Shown: positions 34,756 through 48,057 of the stretch, piece after piece
How positions within the stretch are numbered: position 1 is the first letter of the stretch
Layout of the letters: each line of letters begins with the position of its first letter
NCBI GenBank assembly: GCA_021296515.1
Contig: JAGWAH010000001.1
Coordinates: forward strand, 19,240 to 79,154
Source of the DNA: Acidobacteriota bacterium
GTDB lineage: Bacteria > Acidobacteriota > Vicinamibacteria > Vicinamibacterales > UBA8438
Length of the DNA: 59,915 nt
Direction of reading: 5' to 3'
Position numbers and translations under genes: made by a program
The notes under the pieces: generated by a model
What the model saw: the letters and a program-made list of their open reading frames with translations, nothing else
What the model was told of the DNA's origin: nothing
Databases searched by the model: none

Positions 34756-36654
34756 CTATTCCCCGCCGACGCCGGCTTCCCGCGGCACGCGCGAGGTGAC
34801 GGCGCCCGTCTTCTGCACGCGATACCCTTCCTGAATCAGCACGCTGTCGGTGATCGACCGCGCATCGATCGGCAGTCCCGAGTAGTGCAGCACGCTCCGC
34901 AGCCGGCGGGCGAGATCCGGTTCCAGGTCGAGCTTCATCAGGCTCAGCATCTGGCCGTCCCGGTTCTGCTCGATGACGTAGACCCGCTCGTGCCGCTCGA
35001 TGAACGACGCCAGCGCAGGCCGGAAGGGATAACCGCAGACCCGGTAGTACGACGTCTCCAGATCGGCCTCGGCCTTGAGCTGATCCCGACTCTCCACGAC
35101 CGCCCAATGCGTCGTGCCGTAGGCGATGACGCCGATCGAAGCCTGGCGGTTGATCTCCACGACCGGCGCGGGCATCCAGTTCCTGGCGTTCTCGAACTTC
35201 CTTCCCAGACGATCGACGTTGTTCTGGTAGTCATCGGGCCGCTCGCTGTACTGCGCCCACTCGTTGTGCCCGGACCCGCGACAGAAATAGGCCGGCATCT
35301 TGTCGCCCGGAATGCTGCGGTAGGGCACGCCGTCGCCGTCCACGTCCCGATAGCGTCCGAACCGGCCGATGCGCTCGAGGGTCTCCTCGTCCAGTACCTT
35401 GCCGCGGTCCAGCGGTTTCTCCGGGTAGTCGAACGGATCGGACATCCAGGTGTTCATGCCCAGATCCAGGTCGGTCATCACGAAGACCGGGGTCTGGAAC
35501 CGCTCGGCAAGGTCGAAGGCCTCGACCGCCATCGAATAGCATTCGCTGACCGACGACGGGAAGAGCATCAGGTGCCGCGTGTCGCCGTGCGACAGGAAGG
35601 CGGTCGAGAGCACGTCTCCCTGGGCCGTGCGCGTCGGCAGCCCGGTCGATGGACCGACCCGCTGCACGTCGAAGATCACCGCCGGCACTTCGCCGTAGTA
35701 GGCGAGACCGGCGAATTCGCCCATCAACGATACACCCGGGCCGGACGTCGACGTCATGGCCCGTGCGCCGGCCCAGCCCGCGCCGATGGTCATGCCCAGA
35801 GCCGCGATTTCGTCCTCGGCCTGCACGACCGCGAACGTGGCCTTGCCCGTCTTCTCGTCGATCCGGTGCTTCTGCAGGTAGTCGATGAGGGTCTCGCAGA
35901 GCGACGACGACGGCGTGATCGGGTACCACGCCACGACGGTCACCCCAGCCATCATGGCCCCGATGGCGGCAGCGGCGTTGCCTTCGATCAGAATCTTCCC
36001 CGCCGTCTTGTCCAGCGCCTCGATCACGTAGGGGTCGCGCTTCTCGAAGTGCTCCTCGGCGTAGGCGAAACCCACCTCGAGCGCGTGCTGGTTGAGCGCG
36101 ACGGCCTTCGGCTTGCGCCCGAGCTGCTTCTGGAGCGCCTGCTCCATCCCCTGGAGATCGATCTCCAGGAGCTTGGCCAGCACCCCGTCGTAGATCATGT
36201 TGCGCACGAGGCGCCGCAGCTTGGCGTCGGTGCAGACCCCCGCTACGAGCTTGTCGAAAGGCACCGGGTAGAAGGTCAGATCGCTGCGCACCTTGTCGAG
36301 TGCGAGGCCTTCGTCGTAGACGACCGCAGCCCCCGGCTCGAGCGACAGCACATCCTCCTGCGCGGTCTCCGGGTTCATCGCCACGAGGAAGTCGATCTCC
36401 TTCTTGCGGGCGATATAGCCGTCCTTGTTAGCCCGAATCGTGAACCAGGTCGGCAGGCCGGCGATGTTCGACGGGAAGAGATTCTTGCCGGACACGGGCA
36501 CGCCCATCCGAAAGATGGAGCGCAGCAGCACCAGGTTGGCGGTCTGGCTGCCGGAGCCGTTGACCGTGGCCACCTGAATGCTGAAATCGTTGACGATCCG
36601 CCCGGTACCGCGAGCGATTGGAGCTTCTTGAACCGCGACGTCAGCAGGCGCCAT
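34756..36654 (-). CDS. korA: 2-Oxoglutarate:ferredoxin oxidoreductase, fused gamma-alpha subunit
   Basis: The 632-residue protein joins the gamma domain (about 20-210, with TVNGSGSQTANLVLLRS near the start) to the alpha pyrimidine-binding domain (about 215-600, with GVTVVAWYPITPSSSLCE). YPITPSSS is characteristic of 2-oxoacid:ferredoxin enzymes of the Kor/Vor type. TSTSGPGVSLMGEF and the TGLPTRTAQGD block follow. The ATG at 36654 matches the homology start. It follows sucD after 115 bases. A TAGTAT hexamer (36731-36726) upstream could support an internal promoter. A 20-base palindrome within the coding frame at 36150 is probably chance. Confidence 0.93.
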   Translation of the reverse strand: MAPADVAVQEAPIARGTGRIVNDFSIQVATVNGSGSQTANLVLLRSIFRMGVPVSGKNLFPSNIAGLPTWFTIRANKDGYIARKKEIDFLVAMNPETAQEDVLSLEPGAAVVYDEGLALDKVRSDLTFYPVPFDKLVAGVCTDAKLRRLVRNMIYDGVLAKLLEIDLQGMEQALQKQLGRKPKAVALNQHALEVGFAYAEEHFEKRDPYVIEALDKTAGKILIEGNAAAAIGAMMAGVTVVAWYPITPSSSLCETLIDYLQKHRIDEKTGKATFAVVQAEDEIAALGMTIGAGWAGARAMTSTSGPGVSLMGEFAGLAYYGEVPAVIFDVQRVGPSTGLPTRTAQGDVLSTAFLSHGDTRHLMLFPSSVSECYSMAVEAFDLAERFQTPVFVMTDLDLGMNTWMSDPFDYPEKPLDRGKVLDEETLERIGRFGRYRDVDGDGVPYRSIPGDKMPAYFCRGSGHNEWAQYSERPDDYQNNVDRLGRKFENARNWMPAPVVEINRQASIGVIAYGTTHWAVVESRDQLKAEADLETSYYRVCGYPFRPALASFIERHERVYVIEQNRDGQMLSLMKLDLEPDLARRLRSVLHYSGLPIDARSITDSVLIQEGYRVQKTGAVTSRVPREAGVGGE

Positions 36655-36769
36655 GCATCCTCAACTCTGGAGAGCGGCAGCGGCGTGTCCAAGCACTGCC
36701 CCGATTCCCATCAGTTCAACCCAGAATACTAACACGACGTGCGCTGCCGGAGCCTCCCGGCCGCGCGAC

Positions 36770-37642
36770 TCAGCCGCCGAGTCGGCGGGCCATCGCGGCG
36801 CCGATATCGGCAGGGCTCTTCACCACCGTCACGCCGGCCGCGGCGAGCGCCTCCTGCTTCTGCGCGGCCGTTCCCGCGCCACCCGCGATAATCGCGCCGG
36901 CATGGCCCATGCGCCGCCCCGGCGGCGCCGTCTGGCCCGCAACGAACCCGACCACCGGCTTCCGAAAGCCGTCGGCGATGAACGCTGCGGCATCCTCCTC
37001 GGCCGTGCCGCCGATCTCGCCGATCAGCACCACGGCTTCCGTCGCCTCGTCCGCGGTAAAGAGTCGCAGCGCGTCGACGAAGGTGGTGCCGATCAGCGGG
37101 TCCCCGCCGATGCCGATGCACGTCGTCTGGCCGAGGCCGAGCCGGGTCAACTGGTGCATCGCCTCGTAGGTCAACGTTCCGCTCCTCGACACCACCCCGA
37201 CGTTTCCTTCGCTGCCGATGTGCCCCGGAATGATGCCTGCCTTGGCCTTGCCGGCGGACAGCACGCCCGGGCAGTTCGGTCCGACCAGTCGCGTCCGGCG
37301 GCCTTCGAGAAACGCGATCACCGGCAGCATGTCGCGCGTCGGGATACCCTCCGTGATGCACACCACGACATCCAGGTCCGCGTCGGCGGCTTCCAGAATG
37401 GCGTCGGCCGCTGCCGGCGGCGGGACGAAGACGACGGACGCGTTCGCTCCCGTTTCGCCGACGGCCTCGCGGACCGTATCGAAGACCGGCCACCCTTCGT
37501 GCGTCGTACCGCCCTTGCCCGGACTGACGCCCCCGACCACGTTCGTGCCATAACGCGCGGCCTGTTGCGCGTGGAACGTTCCCTCCCGCCCCGTCAACCC
37601 CTGTACCAGCAGGCGGGTCCGGTCGTCGACGAGCACTGCCAT
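36770..37642 (-). CDS. sucD: Succinyl-CoA synthetase alpha subunit
   Basis: The subunit holds CoA and the phosphohistidine that links succinyl phosphate to nucleotide formation. The 290-residue protein has the N-terminal [31 protein letters not shown], the [11 protein letters not shown] loop, GPNCPGVLS and the active histidine in [10 protein letters not shown]. Length is standard. The ATG at 37642 lies 17 bases after the sucC stop codon. The frame upstream of this start merely reads through sucC out of frame and is not coding. Confidence 0.96.
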   Translation of the reverse strand: MAVLVDDRTRLLVQGLTGREGTFHAQQAARYGTNVVGGVSPGKGGTTHEGWPVFDTVREAVGETGANASVVFVPPPAAADAILEAADADLDVVVCITEGIPTRDMLPVIAFLEGRRTRLVGPNCPGVLSAGKAKAGIIPGHIGSEGNVGVVSRSGTLTYEAMHQLTRLGLGQTTCIGIGGDPLIGTTFVDALRLFTADEATEAVVLIGEIGGTAEEDAAAFIADGFRKPVVGFVAGQTAPPGRRMGHAGAIIAGGAGTAAQKQEALAAAGVTVVKSPADIGAAMARRLGG

Positions 37643-37659
37643 GATTCGGTCCCCGGGAC

Positions 37660-38820
<1,161 letters not shown>

Positions 38821-38888
38821 GGGTGTCGGCGGGGCTGCACGCAATGACCCGGCGCAGCCTGCTCCGGTACCGGTACCGCAGCGCGGCC

Positions 38889-39824
38889 CTAGTCCATGTC
38901 GATGACCTGCACGAGCTCCTGCACCGCGGCAGCCGACTTCTTCAGAGCGGCGTTTTCTTCCGCGGTCAGATCGATCTGGATGATCTGCTCGAGACCGTTC
39001 GCCCCCAACTTGCACGGCACGCCGACGAAGAGCCCGTGAACGCCGTACTCCCCGTTGAGGAAGACCGAGCACGGCAGGATCTTCTTCTTGTCCTTGAGCA
39101 CCGACTCGACCATCTCGACCACCGCCGATCCGGGCGCGTAGTACGCGCTGCCGGTACCGAGCAGCTTGACGATCTCGGCGCCGCCGTGCGCCGTCCGGTG
39201 CACGATGGCGTCGACCGTCTCCTTGTCGAGCAGCTCCGTGATCGGGACCCCGGCGACGGTGGAGTACCGCGGCAGGGGAACCATCGTGTCGCCGTGCCCG
39301 CCGAGCACGAACGCGTGCGTGTTCTCGACGGACACGTCCAGCTCCTGCGCGATGAAGGCGCGCATGCGTGCCGAGTCGAGCACGCCGGCCATCCCGATCA
39401 CCCGTTCGCGCGGCAGTCCGCTCTTCCGGTACACGACCTGCGCCATCGCGTCCAGGGGATTGGTGACCGGCATGATGATGCAGTCGGGCGAGTGCTCCAT
39501 CACCTGCGCGGTCACGCTCGAGACGATCGCGCAGTTCTTCGTCAGCAGATCGTCGCGGCTCATGCCCGGCTTGCGCGCGAGCCCCGCCGTGATGACCACG
39601 ATGTCCGACCCGGCCGTGTCCGCGTAGTCGCTCGTCCCGAGCACGCGCGCGTCGGACCCCTCGACCGGGCACGCCTCGAGCATGTCGAGCCCCTTGCCCT
39701 GCGCCACCCCCTGCATCTGAGGGATATCGAGGATGACCACGTCGGCGAGCTCCTTGTCCGCGATGCTGCGCGCCGCGGTGGCCCCAACGTTGCCCGCTCC
39801 AATCACCGAAACCTTGCGATTCAT
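38889..39824 (-). CDS. mdh: Malate dehydrogenase (LDH-like type)
   Basis: The NAD-dependent enzyme interconverts malate and oxaloacetate. The 311-residue protein has the Rossmann start [15 protein letters not shown], a downstream aspartate (VVILDIPQ) for NAD, the [17 protein letters not shown] loop with substrate arginines, VTNPLDAM and the catalytic histidine in [11 protein letters not shown]. This is the lactate-dehydrogenase-like MDH group found in many phyla. The ATG at 39824 has GGAGCAAGAG upstream. The 106 bases between icd and mdh hold a copy of the dispersed repeat with a strong hairpin. Confidence 0.96.
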   Translation of the reverse strand: MNRKVSVIGAGNVGATAARSIADKELADVVILDIPQMQGVAQGKGLDMLEACPVEGSDARVLGTSDYADTAGSDIVVITAGLARKPGMSRDDLLTKNCAIVSSVTAQVMEHSPDCIIMPVTNPLDAMAQVVYRKSGLPRERVIGMAGVLDSARMRAFIAQELDVSVENTHAFVLGGHGDTMVPLPRYSTVAGVPITELLDKETVDAIVHRTAHGGAEIVKLLGTGSAYYAPGSAVVEMVESVLKDKKKILPCSVFLNGEYGVHGLFVGVPCKLGANGLEQIIQIDLTAEENAALKKSAAAVQELVQVIDMD

Positions 39825-39845
39825 GCTGCTCTTGCTCCAACTCTG

Positions 39846-39930
39846 GCCCGAGAATCGTCGCCTGCGGCTCCGATTCCCGCCCAACCAGCCCTCCCAGGCG
39901 TCTGCCCCGTTCCACGGCGCAGACTCCTGG
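39846..39930. repeat. Dispersed intergenic repeat, copy C (icd-mdh gap), with strong hairpin
   Basis: This is the best-preserved copy. Bases 39894-39905 (CCAGGCGTCTGC) pair with 39919-39930 (GCAGACTCCTGG) in a 12-bp stem with one mismatch. It begins immediately after the icd stop codon on the minus strand. The far half (39846-39888) carries the GAATCGTCGCC and CCGCCCAACC blocks shared with copies A and B. No T-run follows, so it may act as a processing or stabilising element that sets icd and mdh message levels apart. Confidence 0.65.
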
Positions 39931-41157
39931 CTACATGTTCGCGATGACGGCGTCCGCGAACTCCGACGTCTTCAGTTTCGTCGCGCCCTCCATGAGGCGC
40001 TCCAGGTCGTACGTCACCGTCTTCTGCTGGATGGTGCGCTCGATGCCGTCCTCGATGCTCGCGGCGACGTCGCGCCACCCCATGTAACGGAACATCATCG
40101 CGCCCGACAGGATGACCGAGCTTGGGTTGATGACGTCCTTGTCGGCGTACTTCGGCGCGGTGCCGTGGGTCGCCTCGAAGAACCCGACTTCATCGCCGAT
40201 GTTGGCCCCCGGGGCGAGCCCGAGGCCGCCGACCTGCGCCGCGCAGGCGTCCGACAGGTAGTCGCCGTTGAGATTCGTCGTCGCGATGACGTCGTAGTCG
40301 GCCGTCCGCGTCAGGATCTGCTGCAGCATGCTGTCGGCGATGCGGTCCTTCATCACGATCCGCCCGTCTGGATCCCCGTCCCATTCCCCGATGGTGCGAT
40401 CGCCGAACTCCTCCCTGGCCACCTCGTAGCCCCAGTCGCGGAACGCCCCCTCGGTGAACTTCATGATGTTCCCCTTGTGGACGAGCGTCACGCTCTTGCG
40501 GTCGTTGTCGACGGCATGGCGGATCGCCATGCGCACCAGGCGCTTGCTGCCGGTGATGGAGATCGGCTTGATCCCGATCCCCGAGTCGCGGCGGATCCGC
40601 TTGCCGAACGACGTCGACAGGTAGTCGAGGAGCTGCTCCACCTGCGGCGACCCCTGCTCCCACTCGATGCCGGCGTAGACGTCCTCCGTGTTCTCGCGGA
40701 AGATGACGACGTCCATCTGCTCGGGACGGCGCACCGGCGACGGCGTGCCGGCGAAGTACCGCACCGGGCGTACGCAGGCGTAGAGGTCGAGCAACTGCCG
40801 GATCGACACGTTCAGGCTGCGAATGCCGCCGCCGACGGGAGTCGTCAGCGGGCCCTTGATTGCGACCCTGTACGCCCTGGCCGCATCGAGCGTGTCGGTC
40901 GGGAGCCACTCCCCGACCCGTTCCTGGGCCTTCTCGCCGGCCAGGACCTCGAACCAGACGACGCGCTTGCGTTCGCCGAAGGCCTTCTTCACCGCGGCGT
41001 CGAAGACCCGCACCGACGCGCGCCAGATGTCGCGGCCGATGCCGTCGCCCTCGATGAAGGGAATGATGGGATCGTCGGGCACCGCCAGCGAACCGTCCGG
41101 CTGGCGGGTGATGGCGGTGCCTTCGCTGGGTGCAACGAGATTCTTGAATTCCGGCAT
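39931..41157 (-). CDS. icd: NADP-dependent isocitrate dehydrogenase
   Basis: The enzyme oxidises isocitrate to 2-oxoglutarate and carbon dioxide. The 408-residue protein has [13 protein letters not shown], the substrate loop with serine ([12 protein letters not shown]), [16 protein letters not shown] and [19 protein letters not shown], in part. [11 protein letters not shown] holds the lysine and tyrosine that favour NADP over NAD in this family. Size is normal. It is the first gene of the TCA run, with mdh next. The 286 bases upstream are shared with divergent serA and contain a short AT-richer stretch near 41240-41290 but no clear icd promoter. Confidence 0.96.
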   Translation of the reverse strand: MPEFKNLVAPSEGTAITRQPDGSLAVPDDPIIPFIEGDGIGRDIWRASVRVFDAAVKKAFGERKRVVWFEVLAGEKAQERVGEWLPTDTLDAARAYRVAIKGPLTTPVGGGIRSLNVSIRQLLDLYACVRPVRYFAGTPSPVRRPEQMDVVIFRENTEDVYAGIEWEQGSPQVEQLLDYLSTSFGKRIRRDSGIGIKPISITGSKRLVRMAIRHAVDNDRKSVTLVHKGNIMKFTEGAFRDWGYEVAREEFGDRTIGEWDGDPDGRIVMKDRIADSMLQQILTRTADYDVIATTNLNGDYLSDACAAQVGGLGLAPGANIGDEVGFFEATHGTAPKYADKDVINPSSVILSGAMMFRYMGWRDVAASIEDGIERTIQQKTVTYDLERLMEGATKLKTSEFADAVIANM

Positions 41158-41397
41158 GGTGCGCAGTCTCGCCCGCTGGCCACGGGACGCGCCCGTGCAG
41201 GGATGGGCAGGGCCTTTGGGTCGTCCCCCTGCGGCCCGTTACAGAATCGTCAACAGAAACCGTGGAAAACCTTGTGGAAGAATCCGTCATCGGGCGAGGA
41301 CGACCGGCGTTTTCCGGTCCGTTCCAGCGACTTGCACCATCCTGGTGCGGATGCCCTCGCCCCTGGCGCTCATCGAGCGCCGCTCTCGGGCGGGCAT

Positions 41398-41403
41398 TAT
41401 ACT
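41398..41403 (+). promoter_or_regulatory. -10 element of serA
   Basis: TATACT lies 40 bases before the serA ATG, at the end of the 286-base gap shared with icd. It stands out against the GC-rich background. A convincing -35 partner was not found. Confidence 0.45.
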
Positions 41404-41443
41404 GTACGACTGTCACACGTTCGGTCCCAGCCTCTCCAGACTC

Positions 41444-43045
41444 ATGAAGATCGTGATTCCCGACCCGCTGCCCGCGGCTGCCGTCTCCCTGCTCGAAGCG
41501 GAGGGATGGACCGTCGACACCCGCACCGGCCGTTCCGCCGCGCAGTTGCGCGCCGACCTGTCGGACGCCGACGCCCTCATCGTACGCAGCGCCACGACGG
41601 TCACGGCCGAGCTGATAGCCGCCGCACCGCGCCTCCGGGTCGTCGCCCGCGCCGGCGCCGGCGTCGACAACGTGGACATCGAGGCAGCCAGCGACCGCGG
41701 AATCCTCGTGCTGAACGCCCCCGGCGCGAACAGCGTCAGCGTCGCGGAGCACGTGTTCGCGCTCATGCTCTCGTCGGCGCGCTCGGTCGCGCTTGCCGAC
41801 GCACAGATGAAGGCGGGCCGCTGGTGCAAGAAGAGCCTGCGGGGCGCCGAGCTGCGGGGCAAGACGCTCGGCGTGGTGGGACTCGGCCGCATCGGGCGCG
41901 AGGTCGTCCGGCGTGCGCTCGCGTTCGACATGGCGGTCGTCGCCCACGATCCGTTCATCGCTTCCCAGGTGGCCGACGACCTCGGCATCGAGCTGCTCGC
42001 GCTCGAGGCCCTGGCGGAGCGGGCGGACTTCATCACCCTCCATCTGCCGTCGACCGACTCGACCCGGGGGCTGCTGAATCGCGCGCTGCTGGCGCGCTGC
42101 CGCCCCGGAACCCGCGTCATCAACACCGCGCGGGGAGACCTGCTGGACGAAGCGGCCCTGGTCGAGGCGATCTCGGAGGGGCGCATCGCCGGCGCCGGAC
42201 TCGACGTCTTCCGGCAGGAGCCTCCCGCCGACACCACCCTGACCGGGCTGCCTCAGGTCGTCGCAACGCCGCACATCGCCGGGGCTACCGCCGAGGCCCA
42301 GCAACTCGTGGGTCTCGCGGCGGCCACCGGCATCCGCGAATACCTCCAGACGGGTTTCGCCCGCAACGCCGTGAACTATCCATCCATCGCCCCCGACGAG
42401 CTCCGGGGCCTGCGCCCGTACCTGGTTCTCGCCGAGCGTCTGGGCAGCCTCCTCGCCCAGCTCGCGCACGGCCGCATCGCCGGCGTGGGTCTGCGCTACT
42501 ACGGACAGCTCGCCGATCAGCCGCACGAGATGCTCGTGAGCGCGACCCTGGTCGGTCTCCTCGGGGAGGTGTTGTCACAGGAGGTCACTCTCGTGAACGC
42601 CCGCGCGGCGGCCGAACAGCGGGGTCTCGAAGTCGTCGAGTCGCGCAGCTCGCGCCCGAGGAACTTCACCAGCCTCGTGTCGCTGAAGTTGCACACGAGC
42701 GACGGCGAGCTGTGGGCGGAGGGAGCCCTGTTCGAGCCGGAGCAACCGCGCCTGGTACGACTCGACGGCGTCGAGGTGGAGGCGCCGCTCGAGGGCACCC
42801 TGATCGTCATCCGCAACCGCGACCAGCCGGGGGTAATCGGTGAGGTCGGCTCGATCCTCGGCCGCCACGGAATCAACATCGCGACGTTCGCACTCGGACG
42901 CGGAGCGGGCGGCGCGGTCGGCGTGGTGCGGGTCGGGCCGGGCGGCCGGGAGGGAACGCCGGTTGAACCCGACGTCACCGGCGAGGTCCTCGATGAGATC
43001 CGGGGAATCGCGGCCGTGGACGCAGCCGGCCTGATCCGGCTCTGA
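41444..43045 (+). CDS. serA: D-3-phosphoglycerate dehydrogenase (long form)
   Basis: The enzyme performs the first step of serine synthesis, using NAD. The 533-residue product is the long type. It has a substrate domain (1-98), a nucleotide domain with GVVGLGRIGREVV, and the catalytic EPP/HIAG region (FRQEPPAD and TPHIAGATAEA). An intervening allosteric domain (about 320-450) and a C-terminal ACT domain (about 455-533, NRDQPGVIGEVGSILG) that senses serine follow. The ATG at 41444 begins the conserved KIVIPDPL. Glycine cleavage genes lie 40 kb away, so there is no operon link. It converges with the small GspC-like gene 17 bases downstream. Confidence 0.96.
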   Translation: MKIVIPDPLPAAAVSLLEAEGWTVDTRTGRSAAQLRADLSDADALIVRSATTVTAELIAAAPRLRVVARAGAGVDNVDIEAASDRGILVLNAPGANSVSVAEHVFALMLSSARSVALADAQMKAGRWCKKSLRGAELRGKTLGVVGLGRIGREVVRRALAFDMAVVAHDPFIASQVADDLGIELLALEALAERADFITLHLPSTDSTRGLLNRALLARCRPGTRVINTARGDLLDEAALVEAISEGRIAGAGLDVFRQEPPADTTLTGLPQVVATPHIAGATAEAQQLVGLAAATGIREYLQTGFARNAVNYPSIAPDELRGLRPYLVLAERLGSLLAQLAHGRIAGVGLRYYGQLADQPHEMLVSATLVGLLGEVLSQEVTLVNARAAAEQRGLEVVESRSSRPRNFTSLVSLKLHTSDGELWAEGALFEPEQPRLVRLDGVEVEAPLEGTLIVIRNRDQPGVIGEVGSILGRHGINIATFALGRGAGGAVGVVRVGPGGREGTPVEPDVTGEVLDEIRGIAAVDAAGLIRL

Positions 43046-43062
43046 CCCGCTGCGCCACGGCG

Positions 43063-43620
43063 TCACGGCAGATCCAGGCGATGCCGCCCTCCCGTCGGGT
43101 CGACGAGCGTCACGCTCGCCGCCTCGACGGCATCAACCAGGTACCCGCCGGGAACCCGGTCTCCCGCGCCCACCAGCAGCACCTCCCCATTGGGAGCGGT
43201 CAGTATCCCCGTCCGCTCCGCCCCGTCTTCCGCATCCGTGCTCGCGATTCCGATGAGCGCGAAGGACGGGCCGACCGCCCGCGGCGGCGGCGGGACGGTC
43301 CGTCGCACGCGCTCGGGATCTGCGGCGAGGTCGGCCATACGAGGCCGCGCCGGCGGCGGGGCGAGCGAGAACGGGTTTCGAGCACCCGCCTGCATCCCCG
43401 GTGCATTCGCCAGCCGCCGCCGCAGACGCTCCAGGTCGGCGATCAGATCCGCCGCCGCCCGGGAAGACGGTTCCTCCTCCGGTGCGGCCAGAGGCGCGCG
43501 CGGCGCGGGCGCCGGAGCCGGGACGTCCCCGCGCGGCGCCGTCGTCCCGGCCGCCAACCACGCCGCCAGCAGACCGCCGGCGCCGCCGACCAGCGCGATA
43601 CGCAACGGAGAGATGGACAT
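43063..43620 (-). CDS. Membrane-anchored protein with PilP/GspC-like C-terminal domain
   Basis: I do not recognise this 185-residue protein as a named family member. It has one N-terminal membrane helix (about 5-25), a low-complexity proline/alanine linker (about 27-60) and a short helix rich in arginine and leucine. The C-terminal strand-rich domain is about 70 residues (ALIGIAS, then GEVLLVGAGD and LVDAVEAASVTLVD). That order resembles the homology region of GspC and PilP, inner-membrane partners of secretins. The ATG at 43620 lacks a clear ribosome site, and the frame is open further upstream. It lies between convergent serA and divergent kdsB, away from the pilus run at the window end. 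Confidence 0.55.
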   Translation of the reverse strand: MSISPLRIALVGGAGGLLAAWLAAGTTAPRGDVPAPAPAPRAPLAAPEEEPSSRAAADLIADLERLRRRLANAPGMQAGARNPFSLAPPPARPRMADLAADPERVRRTVPPPPRAVGPSFALIGIASTDAEDGAERTGILTAPNGEVLLVGAGDRVPGGYLVDAVEAASVTLVDPTGGRHRLDLP

Positions 43621-43687
43621 CGTGTTTCCGGCGTGCCCCGGCGCCGGGAGCCGGCGAGCAGGCCCGGTGCACGGATCGCCGGCCGGC

Positions 43688-46145
<2,458 letters not shown>

Positions 46146-46185
46146 ACCCGGCTGCGCGCACCGCGGTCGCCGCCGGCGCGACCTC

Positions 46186-46191
46186 TATAAT
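46186..46191 (+). promoter_or_regulatory. Perfect TATAAT -10 element immediately before kdsA
   Basis: TATAAT ends six bases before the kdsA GTG at 46198, so the expected transcription start falls on the start codon itself. No -35 consensus is visible. This predicts a leaderless kdsA message. Confidence 0.5.
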
Positions 46192-46197
46192 CAGCAG

Positions 46198-47040
46198 GTG
46201 CGGACGGTCGATGTCGGCGGCGTGCGTTTCGGTGCGGAGCACCCACTGGCGCTGATCGCCGGGCCTTGCGTCATCGAGAGCGCCGCCCACGCCACGGAGA
46301 TGGCCCAAGCCATCGATCAGGTCTCCGCACGCGTCCATATGCCTTACGTGTTCAAGGCCTCGTTCGACAAGGCGAACCGGACTTCGCTGACGTCGTTCCG
46401 GGGTCCCGGATTGGCGCGCGGCCTCGACGTGCTGGCGGCGATCAAGCAGCGGCTCGGCTGTCCCATCCTGACCGACATCCACGAGCCGGCGCAGGCCGCG
46501 CCGGTGGCCGAGGTCGCCGATGTGCTCCAGATCCCGGCGTTCCTGTGCCGGCAGACGGATCTGATCGTCTCGGCCGCCGCCACCGGACGTGCGGTCAATC
46601 TGAAGAAGGGGCAGTTCCTCGCCCCCCTCGACATGCGGCATGCCATCGCCAAGGCCACCGCGGGAGGCAACCACCAGGTGCTGGTCACCGAACGGGGCAC
46701 CGCGTTCGGTTACCACGACCTCGTCGTCGACATGCGCTCCTTCCCGCAGTTGCGGTCACTGCACTACCCGGTCGTCTACGACGTCACTCACAGCCTGCAG
46801 CTTCCCGGCGGCGGCGACGGGGTGACCGCCGGGCAGGCCGAGTTCATCGAGCCGCTCGCCGCCGCCGGCGTGGCGGCCGGAATCGACGGGCTCTTCTTCG
46901 AGGTGCACGATCGGCCCGCCGCCGCCCGCAGCGACGGCCAGAACGCCCTGCCGCTCGCGCGGCTCGAGCCCCTGCTGCGACGGCTCGTCGCAATCCGGCA
47001 CGCAGCCCATCCGTCGGCCATTGCACCGGAGGCGGAGTAG
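46198..47040 (+). CDS. kdsA: 3-Deoxy-8-phosphooctulonate synthase
   Basis: The enzyme condenses phosphoenolpyruvate with arabinose 5-phosphate to Kdo 8-phosphate. The 280-residue barrel has LIAGPCVIES, FKASFDKANRTSLTSFRGPG, in part, ILTDIHEP, AFLCRQTDL, the VNLKKGQFLAP strand and YDVTHSLQLPGG. The motif order is typical of KdsA; the metal-dependence type was not decided. The start is GTG at 46198, directly after a TATAAT element, and no ribosome site is evident. The stop TAG is followed without a gap by the GTG of kdsD, so translation is coupled. Confidence 0.96.
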   Translation: MRTVDVGGVRFGAEHPLALIAGPCVIESAAHATEMAQAIDQVSARVHMPYVFKASFDKANRTSLTSFRGPGLARGLDVLAAIKQRLGCPILTDIHEPAQAAPVAEVADVLQIPAFLCRQTDLIVSAAATGRAVNLKKGQFLAPLDMRHAIAKATAGGNHQVLVTERGTAFGYHDLVVDMRSFPQLRSLHYPVVYDVTHSLQLPGGGDGVTAGQAEFIEPLAAAGVAAGIDGLFFEVHDRPAAARSDGQNALPLARLEPLLRRLVAIRHAAHPSAIAPEAE

Positions 47041-48048
47041 GTGGCAGCCGCTCCGCGGCCGGAGAGGCGCCAGCCCGAGCGGCCGGCCGGGGCCAGTCTC
47101 GATCTGGCCCGCCGCGTGCTACGCATCGAGGCCGATGCGGTCCGTTCTCTCGCGGACCGCCTCGACGACCGCTTCGACGCCGCTCTCGCACTTCTGCTCG
47201 CTGGTACCGGGCGCGTGATCGTCACCGGCATGGGAAAGTCCGGCATCATCGCCCGCAAGCTGGCGGCGACTCTGTCGAGCACGGGCACCCCGGCCTACTT
47301 CGTTCATCCCGCGGAGGCCGTCCACGGCGACCTCGGCGCCATACAACCCAGCGACATCGTGATCGGCCTCTCGCACAGCGGCGAGACCCCGGAGATCCTC
47401 CGGCTGCTCGAGACCATCCGCCGACTCGACGCGCGTCTGATCGCACTGACCGGAGCACCCGACAGCACGCTGGGCGATGCCGCCGACGTAACGCTCGACT
47501 GCGGCGTGCACACGGAGGCGTGCCCGTTGAACCTGGTACCGACGGCCAGCACCACGGCCGCCCTCGCGCTCGGAGATGCACTGGCCATGGCCCTGCTGGT
47601 CAGCAACGGATTCCGCGAGGACGACTTCGCCCACCTCCATCCCGGCGGGCAGCTCGGCAAGCGCACGCTGCGCGTCGAGCGGCTCATGCATACCGGCGCC
47701 GAAGTCCCGACGGCGACGCCGCCGGACACCGTGGAAGAGGTGGTCGCCACCATCAGTGCGGGCGGATTCGGCATGGCCTGCGTCATCGGCTCCGATGGCC
47801 GCGTCGCGGGAATCATCACCGACGGCGACCTCCGGCGCCACCTGGCCGAGCCGACCGGCCTCGCGGGAAAGACGGCGCGCGAGCTCATGACCGCGGGTCC
47901 CGTCACCATCGGTCCCCGGGCTCTGGCCGTCGAGGCTCTGAACCGGATGGAAGAGCGGCGGATCACTTCGCTCATCGTCATCGACGACGAGCGGCGACTG
48001 CTCGGCCTGGTCCACCTCCACGACCTGTGGCGCACCGAGCTCTTCTGA
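47041..48048 (+). CDS. kdsD: Arabinose-5-phosphate isomerase (KpsF/GutQ family)
   Basis: The enzyme converts ribulose 5-phosphate to arabinose 5-phosphate, the KdsA substrate. The 335-residue protein has a SIS sugar-phosphate domain (about 30-175: VTGMGKSGIIARKLAATLSS, in part, then IGLSHSGETPEI and VPTASTTAALALGDALA). Two CBS domains follow (about 205-330). The GTG start at 47041 abuts the kdsA stop codon. Its place in the kdsB-kdsA run supports the Kdo role over other GutQ-type functions. KdsC, the phosphatase of the pathway, is not in the window. Confidence 0.94.
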   Translation: MAAAPRPERRQPERPAGASLDLARRVLRIEADAVRSLADRLDDRFDAALALLLAGTGRVIVTGMGKSGIIARKLAATLSSTGTPAYFVHPAEAVHGDLGAIQPSDIVIGLSHSGETPEILRLLETIRRLDARLIALTGAPDSTLGDAADVTLDCGVHTEACPLNLVPTASTTAALALGDALAMALLVSNGFREDDFAHLHPGGQLGKRTLRVERLMHTGAEVPTATPPDTVEEVVATISAGGFGMACVIGSDGRVAGIITDGDLRRHLAEPTGLAGKTARELMTAGPVTIGPRALAVEALNRMEERRITSLIVIDDERRLLGLVHLHDLWRTELF

Positions 48049-48057
48049 CGGAGGCGG

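Noticed and set aside
36150-36169. Perfect 20-bp palindrome inside korA
   Set aside because: It is explained by the codons for the conserved L-E-I-D-L-Q stretch, and a coding-region operator seems unlikely without other evidence.
33319-36732. Plus-strand open frame of about 1137 codons across ndk, korB and korA
   Set aside because: It is the complement of three conserved genes, with low-complexity arginine/histidine/valine content and no family match.
41240-41290. AT-richer stretch with two TGTGGA-like strings, resembling DnaA boxes near an origin
   Set aside because: Each string has two mismatches to the DnaA-box consensus, there are only two, and no dnaA, dnaN or gyrB is nearby.
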